A DNA stretch of 64,000 bases from an uncultured Clostridia bacterium (lineage in GTDB: Bacteria > Bacillota > Clostridia > Oscillospirales > Acutalibacteraceae). The position numbers and the translations under genes were made by a program. Each line of letters opens with the position of its first letter. The first letter of the stretch is position 1. The DNA lies in contig CAMMVF010000009.1 in NCBI GenBank assembly GCA_946500295.1, positions 1-64,000 on the forward strand, in the 5' to 3' direction. This document shows positions 36,341 through 44,100 of this stretch, piece after piece. The notes under the pieces are model-generated. The model had not been told where the DNA came from, searched no databases, and was given only the letters and a program-made list of their open reading frames with translations.

Positions 36341-37300
36341 ATGTATCATTTGGGCATAGACCTCGGCGGAACAAATATTGTAGCCGGGATAGTAAATGGT
36401 AAAAATGAAATTATAGCCAAGGTAAGCTGCAAGACAGCCGTGCCGAGACCCGAAAGCGAAATCTGCGACTCTATGGCGGCTCTTTGCAAGGAGGTCGTCA
36501 AAAAAGCCGGAATAAAGATGGACGATATAAAGGAAATCGGCATCGGCGTTCCCGGTGCTGTAAACCCTGAAACCGGAATCGTAGAGTACTCGGCAAACCT
36601 CTTTTTCCACAACTGGGAGCTTGGCAGGATGATGGAGGAGAGAACCGGTAAAAAAATTATAATTGAAAACGACGCCAACGCCGCCGCCTACGGCGAGTTT
36701 TTGGCAGGCTCAGCCAAGGGCGCTAAGAACTCGATAACCATTACCCTCGGAACAGGCATCGGAGCAGGCATCATCATAGACGGAAAAATCTACAGCGGCT
36801 CAAACTACGCAGGAGCCGAGATGGGTCACATGGTAATCGTCATGGACGGACGAGAGTGCAACTGCGGCAGACGCGGATGCTGGGAAACCTATGCCAGCGC
36901 AACAGGACTTATAAACATGACCAAGGAGGCAATCCTCGGCGAGAGAGCCGACAGCTCCTATATGCTCAAGGAGCTCGGCGGAGATATTACCAAGGTCAGC
37001 GGAATAACCGCCTTTAACGCAATGCGTGACGGTGACTCCACAGGAGCCGCCGTTGTAGAGAAATACATCAAATACCTCGGCTGCGGCATAGTAAACGCCA
37101 TCAACATCTTCCAGCCCGATATACTCAGCATAGGCGGAGGAATCAGCAAGGAGGGCGAGACGCTGCTTGCTCCTCTGAGAGCCTATGTGGAAAAGGAAAG
37201 ATACACCAAGCACAACTCAAAGCAAACCGTCATCTGCGCCGCTACCCTCGGCAACGACGCAGGAGTAATCGGCGCTGCCATGCTCAAGCCGGTAAAATAA
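36341..37300 (+). CDS. ROK-family glucokinase
   Basis: Phosphorylates glucose to glucose-6-phosphate. Motifs: GIDLGGTNIVAGIV (phosphate 1), IGIGVPGAVNPETG, ENDANAAAYGEFLAG, TLGTGIGAGIIIDG, and the ROK zinc site CNCGRRGCWETYAS near residue 170. 319 residues, normal. I start at 36341 where GAGAAAGGAC precedes; the longer frame is unsupported. It would take glucose from the alpha-glucan enzymes in this window into glycolysis. The SPFH gene follows after 36 bases. Confidence 0.93.
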   Translation: MYHLGIDLGGTNIVAGIVNGKNEIIAKVSCKTAVPRPESEICDSMAALCKEVVKKAGIKMDDIKEIGIGVPGAVNPETGIVEYSANLFFHNWELGRMMEERTGKKIIIENDANAAAYGEFLAGSAKGAKNSITITLGTGIGAGIIIDGKIYSGSNYAGAEMGHMVIVMDGRECNCGRRGCWETYASATGLINMTKEAILGERADSSYMLKELGGDITKVSGITAFNAMRDGDSTGAAVVEKYIKYLGCGIVNAINIFQPDILSIGGGISKEGETLLAPLRAYVEKERYTKHNSKQTVICAATLGNDAGVIGAAMLKPVK

Positions 37301-37336
37301 TTCAGTTTACGCAATACGCAGGAAGGATAATGTGAA

Positions 37337-38728
37337 ATGGGATTAATTAAAATACTCAAGGACTCCATAGGCGGAGCCGTATCGGACCAACTGCTTGAAG
37401 CCTACCAGCCCTCGGCAATGGGCGAGACCACCGTATTTGCCCCGGCTGTAGCGCCGCACACCGGCAACAACCAGCACTCAAGCACCGACGGAATTATAAG
37501 CAACGGCTCTATAATTCAGGTATACGACGGTCAGATGATGATACTCGTTGACGGCGGAAGAGTGGTTGACTACACCGCCGAGCCGGGCTATTTCAAGGTA
37601 GATAATTCCTCCATGCCCTCCATGCTCAACGGCCAGTTTAAGGACAGCTTCAAGGACGTGTGGACAAGAATCAAATTCGGCGGCACTACCCCGCAAACCC
37701 AGCGAGCCTATTACATAAATTTGCAGGAGATAAAGGGAATCCGCTTCGGCACCCCGAACCCGATAAACTACTACGACGCCTTCTACAACGCCGAGCTGAG
37801 AATCAAGATACACGGCGTGTTCTCCATAGTTATCACCAACCCCCTGCTGTTTTATGAAAATGTAGTTCCAAAGGAATATGTCACCCAAAACAGACGTCTC
37901 GACTTCAGCGATATTGAAAGCCAGTTCAAGGCTGAGTTCGTCTCAGTGCTCGGCTCCGCCATTGGTCAATATACAGCCGCCGGAGAGAGCGTGCGCTTCA
38001 TCACCTCAAAGGGAGCAATACTCAACCAGTATATGCAGACCGCTCTGGACGATTTGTGGGTGAAATCCAGAGGTATCGACCTGTTCTCCGTCGCAGTCTC
38101 CACGCCGAGCTACGACGAGCAGTCGCAAAAGCTCATCGACAAACGAAACGATATTGCCATGCAAGCCTCAGCAGTGGCAACCCCACAGGCTCAGGCGGCA
38201 TATCTGGCTACCGCCGCAGGCAGAGCCATGGAAAACGCAGGAGCTAACGAGGCGGGAGCCATGCAGGGCTTTTTGGGGCTCGGAATGGCGATGAACCAGG
38301 GCTCAAATATCCTCAGCGGATATCAACAGCAGATGGCAAATCAGCCCCAGTCTCCGCAACCACCTCAAGCACCGCAATCCCCACAATCACCACAGCCGCC
38401 GCAATCACCTCAACCCCCTCAGCCCCAACAGACAGCCGCCACAGCGGCAGCAGCGGGCGCAGCAGGTGCAGCCGCTGCTGAAAGCTCAACCTGGAAATGC
38501 GAGTGCGGAGCGCAAAACACAGGGCGTTTCTGCCAAAACTGCGGCAAGCCCAAGCCCCAGCCTCAGCCTAGCGCTGAGTGGACTTGCGAATGTGGTGCAC
38601 AAAACAGCGGACGTTTCTGCCAAAACTGTGGCAAACCGAAGCCACAGACAGGTCCTTGGAAGTGCCCCGACTGCGGCACGGACAACAGCGGACGCTTCTG
38701 CCAAAACTGCGGCAAGCCGAGAGCTTAA
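37337..38728 (+). CDS. SPFH-domain protein with three tandem zinc ribbons
   Basis: Member of the YdjI-like SPFH family (sometimes named virion core protein). The SPFH region covers about residues 50-280 (YDGQMMILVDGGRVVDYTAE, GTPNPINYYDAFYNAELRIK, RGIDLFSVAVSTPSYDEQSQ). Next come an Ala/Gly/Met-rich helix and a P/Q/S-rich linker (about 330-375), then three zinc ribbons with the repeated CECGAQN-GRFCQNCGKPK pattern; the third has CPDCGTDNSGRFCQNCG. Relatives usually have one or two ribbons. No TM helix is obvious. SPFH proteins scaffold membrane microdomains; the role here is unknown. Confidence 0.87.
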   Translation: MGLIKILKDSIGGAVSDQLLEAYQPSAMGETTVFAPAVAPHTGNNQHSSTDGIISNGSIIQVYDGQMMILVDGGRVVDYTAEPGYFKVDNSSMPSMLNGQFKDSFKDVWTRIKFGGTTPQTQRAYYINLQEIKGIRFGTPNPINYYDAFYNAELRIKIHGVFSIVITNPLLFYENVVPKEYVTQNRRLDFSDIESQFKAEFVSVLGSAIGQYTAAGESVRFITSKGAILNQYMQTALDDLWVKSRGIDLFSVAVSTPSYDEQSQKLIDKRNDIAMQASAVATPQAQAAYLATAAGRAMENAGANEAGAMQGFLGLGMAMNQGSNILSGYQQQMANQPQSPQPPQAPQSPQSPQPPQSPQPPQPQQTAATAAAAGAAGAAAAESSTWKCECGAQNTGRFCQNCGKPKPQPQPSAEWTCECGAQNSGRFCQNCGKPKPQTGPWKCPDCGTDNSGRFCQNCGKPRA

Positions 38729-38732
38729 GCGC

Positions 38733-38756
38733 TATAACCAAGTCGCCGATTTAAAT
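38733..38756 (+). repeat. Minimal 24-bp B repeat, copy 7
   Basis: Identical to 25593-25616; TATAACCAAGTCGCCG joined directly to ATTTAAAT. Four bases after the SPFH stop codon. Confidence 0.85.
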
Positions 38757-38787
38757 CTTTTTAAAACGAATTTTTCTAAACATATAC

Positions 38788-38816
38788 GCCCCTGCGAAAT
38801 CGCAGGGGCGATTTTT
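38788..38816 (+). terminator. Terminator after the SPFH gene
   Basis: GCCCCTGCGA-AA-TCGCAGGGGC then GATTTTT. A near copy lies at 39383-39408 beyond the next small gene. Confidence 0.85.
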
Positions 38817-38941
38817 CAAGCTTTATAATTTTATAATATATATTTATAAGTATTTACAAATGTTTTACGCCATAATATCGGTTGTTTTTACAAGCAAAGA
38901 GTATTATATAAAAAACAAGTTATAGAAAGCCGGAGAGTTTT

Positions 38942-39208
38942 ATGAAACCAAAAACATGTCGAAAAATACTAAACATAATTACTTCAGTGGGACTATGCGT
39001 AGTTTTATTAGCAAATATCCCACCCTTAAATTTTATCCGTAAGGAAATAGTTGCCTGTGTAGCCTTACTTGCGATAGGCGGACTTATTTTGGGATTCATA
39101 TTCCTACGGTGTCCGCATTGTAAAAAATTATTAAATTTTCTCTGGTCATCGCAAAGCATTTGCCATAATTGCGGTGCGAGACTGGATGAGGATGACTCAA
39201 AATCCTAG
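38942..39208 (+). CDS. Small two-TM protein with a zinc ribbon
   Basis: 88 residues, not recognised as a named family. Two hydrophobic helices (about 9-26 and 34-56) are followed by a CPHC...CHNC zinc-ribbon element (RCPHCKKLLNFLWSSQS, ICHNCGARL) and an acidic tail. GGAGAG precedes the ATG. The gene is AT-rich and stands alone between two copies of the same hairpin, which suggests recent insertion. It resembles other clostridial membrane zinc-ribbon proteins of unknown role. Confidence 0.75.
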   Translation: MKPKTCRKILNIITSVGLCVVLLANIPPLNFIRKEIVACVALLAIGGLILGFIFLRCPHCKKLLNFLWSSQSICHNCGARLDEDDSKS

Positions 39209-39382
39209 GCAGAAAATTTACGAAACACTGTTTATCCAAATTGTTTGATTGTTTTAAAATTCTCCTTATAAAAGGAGGGGTAAGCATAAAAAACATTTCA
39301 TACTTAATGAATCAATGCGAGTTGATTAAACTAACCGAAAACACAACACTGAATTCGATAAATAAATTATCTTCTAAGAATT

Positions 39383-39408
39383 ACGCCCTTGCGAAATCGC
39401 AGGGGCGT
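39383..39408. terminator. Near copy of the 38788 hairpin
   Basis: ACGCCCTTGCGA pairs with TCGCAGGGGCGT with one mismatch. It may end both the small zinc-ribbon gene and the convergent nitroreductase gene, although T-runs are short. Confidence 0.6.
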
Positions 39409-39437
39409 ATTTATATATAAGACTTAAAACCATCGTG

Positions 39438-40031
39438 TCAGTCCCTCCACTGTACAACCTCGTCAAACTTCTTTCTCGGTCGCTGCGACGGAGCCTCATC
39501 GGGATATCCCAGCGCCACAGCGGCTATCAGCTCGCCCTCATCGCCGAGCCACTCGCACAGCTCCTTATACGCAAAGTAGATATCGCACACCCACAAACTT
39601 CCTATTCCCTTTTCTTCGGCGGCTAAAAGCATATTCTGTATAGCCGCGCTTATCGACTGGATATTACAAATCTCATATATTTTCTCTTCCTTCGTCATAT
39701 CTTTAAAAATTCCCTGTCCCAAGCTATTAACAGCGAAGATTACTACAGGAGCCTGCTCCAATATTTCCACCGTGTATTTCGCCGCCGCCATATGCTTTTT
39801 GCTCTCTGGAAGCAGGGCTTCTCCATGCTCCTCCCGATATATCCCCCTGCGAAACGCCTCAAGCATTTCCTTCTTAGACCTACCTGTAATTACAATAAAC
39901 CTCCACGGCTGCCTGTTTTTTGACGACGGAGCTTTAATCCCACTTGCGATTATCTCCCTAATCTCGCTTTCGGGCAAAGGCTTGCTCAAAAACTTTCTTA
40001 TACTTCTTCTTTCATCTATCTCTCTTATCAT
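39438..40031 (-). CDS. Nitroreductase-family flavoprotein
   Basis: FMN-dependent oxidoreductase of 197 residues. N-terminal ERRSIRKFLSKPL and APSSKNRQPWRFIVI are the FMN-binding signature; the C-terminal has GIGSLWVCDIYF, ELIAAVALGYPDE and the KKFDEVVQW end. It could reduce nitro compounds or quinones using NAD(P)H; the natural substrate is unknown. Monocistronic. Confidence 0.92.
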   Translation of the reverse strand: MIREIDERRSIRKFLSKPLPESEIREIIASGIKAPSSKNRQPWRFIVITGRSKKEMLEAFRRGIYREEHGEALLPESKKHMAAAKYTVEILEQAPVVIFAVNSLGQGIFKDMTKEEKIYEICNIQSISAAIQNMLLAAEEKGIGSLWVCDIYFAYKELCEWLGDEGELIAAVALGYPDEAPSQRPRKKFDEVVQWRD

Positions 40032-40105
40032 TTTGTCCCCCGATTTAAACTATTTTTGTCTATTATACACTCCCAAAACCCAATTTGAAACCCCTAAAAA
40101 CGCCA

Positions 40106-40223
40106 TAAAGCTAAACGACAGCGATGCAGCAGAACGTAGGAAAAAAAGCCCCTAAAGGAAATGAATTATAAAATGGCACAAAGACAAACGACAGCAGTGC
40201 AGCAGAACGTAGGGAAAAAAGGT
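40106..40223. repeat. Two direct family A copies
   Basis: CGATGCAGCAGAACGTAGG (about 40120-40140) and GCAGTGCAGCAGAACGTAGG (about 40192-40213) are tandem; each is followed by an A-run, and the second is preceded by ATGGCACAAAGACAAACGAC. The gap 40032-40338 contains no gene. Confidence 0.7.
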
Positions 40224-40225
40224 GG

Positions 40226-40253
40226 TTACTTTTCTGTATGGTTGTGGTATAAT
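40226..40253 (+). promoter_or_regulatory. Putative rlmB promoter with extended -10
   Basis: TGGTATAAT (TATAAT at 40248-40253) preceded by TTACTT (40226-40231), spacer 16. Confidence 0.6.
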
Positions 40254-40338
40254 AGATAATAATTGTGTTCTTATGCGGTTTTTTAAAGTAAAGCCGAGTA
40301 TAAAACGATATTTTATATGAATTACCCGGGGGTAAGAT

Positions 40339-41088
40339 ATGGAAACAAACCGTAAAAATGACAGCGAGCTGATAGTCGGGCGAAACTGCGTGACGGAAGC
40401 CTTGAAAAGCGGCAGACCCATTGACCGTCTGTTCGTTTCCAAGGGAGCGGGAGGCTCTCTGGTCTCTATTATTGCTCAGGCAAAAAAATCCGGAGCAGTT
40501 ATCAAAGAGGTTGACTCCCGCAAGCTGGACTCGCTTTGCTCGGGAGCTAACCACCAGGGAGTGGTCGCCTTCGCCGCAGCCAAACAGTACGCAAGCATAG
40601 ACAGTATATTCGAGCTGGCGCAAAGCCGAGACGAACCGCCCTTTATCATAATTTTAGACGGAATTGAAGACCCCCATAATCTGGGAGCCATAATAAGAAC
40701 CGCCGAATGTGCCGGAGCCCACGGGGTGATTATCCCCAAGCGCCGCAGCGCAGGGCTGAGCCATATAGTAGATAAAACCTCGGCGGGCGCTTTGGAGTAC
40801 CTGCCGGTTGCGAGAGTCGTAAATCTACCCACAACCATAGACGAGCTAAAGCAAAGAGGACTTTGGGTTTACGGTGCGGACATGAACGGCGAAAACTACA
40901 CCTCGGCAGACCTTAGCGGCGCCGCCGCATTGGTAATAGGAAACGAGGGCAAGGGACTTTCAAGGCTTGTCAGGGATAAATGCGACTGTATCCTCTCGCT
41001 GCCGATGAGAGGGAAAATCAGCTCCCTCAACGCCTCCGTGGCGGCGGGGATATTGATGTATGAATTTATGCGGCAGAGAAACGGCTAA
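40339..41088 (+). CDS. rlmB: 23S rRNA 2'-O-methyltransferase, TrmH/RlmB family
   Basis: SpoU-type methyltransferase. N-terminal L30e-like substrate domain (VGRNCVTEALKSGRPIDRLF), then the knotted SPOUT domain: ILDGIEDPHNLGAIIRTAEC, HGVIIPKRRS, LVIGNEGKGLSRLVRDKCD and LPMRGKISSLNASVAAGILM. 249 residues. The giant acidic protein starts 26 bases downstream and may share its transcript. Confidence 0.94.
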   Translation: METNRKNDSELIVGRNCVTEALKSGRPIDRLFVSKGAGGSLVSIIAQAKKSGAVIKEVDSRKLDSLCSGANHQGVVAFAAAKQYASIDSIFELAQSRDEPPFIIILDGIEDPHNLGAIIRTAECAGAHGVIIPKRRSAGLSHIVDKTSAGALEYLPVARVVNLPTTIDELKQRGLWVYGADMNGENYTSADLSGAAALVIGNEGKGLSRLVRDKCDCILSLPMRGKISSLNASVAAGILMYEFMRQRNG

Positions 41089-41113
41089 AAGGCCGAAGGA
41101 AAGGGATGATAAA

Positions 41114-44100
41114 ATGAGCCGAAAAAACGACACTTTTAACGATAAAATGAATATCGGGTACACGGAATCGGAGGAGACTGACACAGCCGCACTCGGCGGC
41201 GAGATTGTCGATGACGAGATTAACGACGGGGAAGAAACCGTCGATATATCTCAGTTTTCCACCGCACCCCCTCACACACCCGCAGAAAGTGAGGAGGGAA
41301 AAAAGGTAGCCCGACTGATAGAAAGCCTTCTAATTGACACCGAGCCGATGCCTCAAAGCACCAAGGGCTCAAAAGCTGAAAAGCCGCCAAAACCCAAAAA
41401 GGAAAAAACAAAAAAAGATAAAAAGGGTAAACGCGGCTTCGGACTTTTCTCCTCCGAACCGCCGTCCGACGAGGATTACGAGTTTTTCGAGGAAGAGGTT
41501 CTCGACTCGGATACACACGACGAAGCTCCGAGCAAGCCGCCGCAAGCCGAGCAGGAAACAGCCGAGGACGATAATTACGACGACAATACCTATCCTGACG
41601 CAGAGGACGAGCAGAAAACTGCCGACGACTATGACAACTATGACGACTATGAGGATATAGACGACGGCTACGAGTATGAGGACGAAGAAGGTGAAGGAAC
41701 TTCGGATCCCCCCTCCCCTGACGCCGAGGCGGCACAGCCTCAGCCCGACCACAGCCGGATTGACGACGTAACCAACGGCTACCAGGACTACGAGAAACCC
41801 GAGGACGAGCCTTATCCCTATGAGTTAAATCACGAGCAAGACCCCGGCTACGAAAAAAGCACTCCAAAGCACCCTCTCCTTCAAAAGCTCAAGGCGTTCT
41901 GGACAACCTCCGAGGACTTCGAGGAAAAGTTCGACGACGACTTCGACCCCTCTGTTTTTGACGAGGACGAGCCAAGCAATACCTCTGAGCAAGCGGCGGT
42001 TGAAAACGAAGCCGAAAGCGACATACCCGATGCACAGCCGGAAAATGACTCTGCACAGACCGCTGAGGACGATAGGTACATCGAATACGAGCAGGACGAG
42101 TACGAAGATGAATACGACGACGAGTATGACGACGAGTACGCAGAAGATGATGAAGCTGCTGAGGAACAACCCTCCGCTGCCACTGGAAACGAAGATACCG
42201 AAGACGATAGCTTCTCAGAAACCGCCGAGGAGATTGAAGTTGAGCCAATAGCGGAAGCTGAGTACGAGCAGGACGAGTACGAAGATGAGTACGATTACGA
42301 GTATGACGACGAGTATACAGAAGATGATGAAGCTGCCGAGGAACACCGCTCCGCTGCCACTGAAAACGAAGATACCGAAGGCGATAGTCTCCCCGAAACC
42401 GACGAGGAGATTGAGCCAATAGCTGAAGCCGAGTACGAGCAGGACGAGTACGAAGATGAGTACGACGAGTATGCGGAAGACGCCGAATACGAGACTGAGC
42501 AAAAGCCTCAGGTAAAGAAAATGTCGCTTTTCGGCAAGCTCAAAGCCTTGTGGCAGGGAGATGATTTAAGCGGCGACCGCTTCAATGAGGAGATTGACGA
42601 GGAAGATACAGATGATGACTTCCACGCAGCCGGTGAAGATGATAAATCTCAGTGGGGAAAGTCCAACCTCTCCTACGACGACCTGTCAGAGTATGCGCCA
42701 AAATCCCACTCAAGCAGCAGCGAAACACAGCTTGACGAGGACAGCCTGCTGGACGAAGAGGAAAACGAATTAGCGCTTGAGGAGAGGCCGAGAAGAAGTA
42801 TTATTGATACTGTAAAGGATACTGTCAAGGCAAAATTCAAGACAATACTCGACCCGACCATAGCCGACAGCACTGACGAAGATAACCTCGAAAAAACCGA
42901 GGATACTGAATACAGCTCCTCCGTCAACGAAACAGGAGAAGTTGAACAAGACGAAATAAAACCCGTAAAGGCGTCCAAGCCCTCGCCAATCGACCACTTC
43001 AAAAACTTCTGGAACGACGACGGCGATTATGCTGATGAGGACGACGACGGCGATTATGCTGATGAGGACGACGAGGACGAGGACGAAGAACCTGTAGATG
43101 CAGACTTTTCCGACAAACAGACTGCGCCTGTCTCCAAACCCGTATTAAAGGTAATACACCCCTATGACAAGCAGGATGAAGAAGCCGATAATAAACCCGA
43201 TGAGAAACCCGAGGTCGAAAGTGAGGACGATGCGCAGGACAGCCCATCTCAGTCTGCGACTTCCGCTCAGCATGAAACCACGCCGAGCCAAGCTGCGGCT
43301 GTTGCGGCAAGCTCGGCTGACATCAGCTCAGAGGACGAAGATGAGATTATAGCCGAGGGTCCCGACGCTCCCGACGACGTCTACTCCGCCCCCTCTCACA
43401 GAGCCAGGAAAAATATATTCAGCAAGCTGAAAAAGCTCTGGAGCGCAGCCAACGAAAAGGACAAGCCGACGCCCGCTCTTTCAGAGGAAAAACAAAAGCT
43501 GGCAGCCAAGGTCAGGGCGGGAGCTCAGCATGCGATAGAGGACGAGCAGCTTTCACAGCGCAGTGACGAGCCAAGCTCACAACCACCGACAGAGAGCTCC
43601 GACGTCAACACCACGAAACCCGAAACCCCAAAAGCCGAAGAAAATCCTCAAACCGAAGCAGAATCAGAGCCCGCAGCCACGGTCGAAAAACCCGAGCAAC
43701 AGCCAATCCCGTCCGAATCCGAGCAGCTCAAAAGCGGCCCCGAGGTTCCGACCTTTGACGATATAGCTCAGGACAAGACCGTAGTTGACAATCTGGACGG
43801 CAAGCAGGTGGTAGATGGCAAGGTAATCCCCGACTACACCCATGAAGACCGGGTTGAAAAAATCAACCTTACTAACGAAAACCTCGCCATGGTAGTGCGC
43901 CGAGAGTACGAGGAATATATAAAGCAGGCAAAGTACAAGCCAAAGGCAAGTGAAATCGTCGCTCCCGAGGTAAACTCCGAGGTCTCCAGAGCCGTCAAGG
44001 AGGAGATGAGAAACCCCGAAGCGGCAAGAGAGAAGGCACAGCAGAAGCTCGAACGCTCAGCCGAAAGGGCAAAACAGGAGCGAAATGAAGAAAAACACGA

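Noticed and set aside
41369-42502. Several long frames antisense to or out of phase with the acidic region of the giant gene
   Set aside because: Low-complexity mirror images of GAN codons; no start signals.
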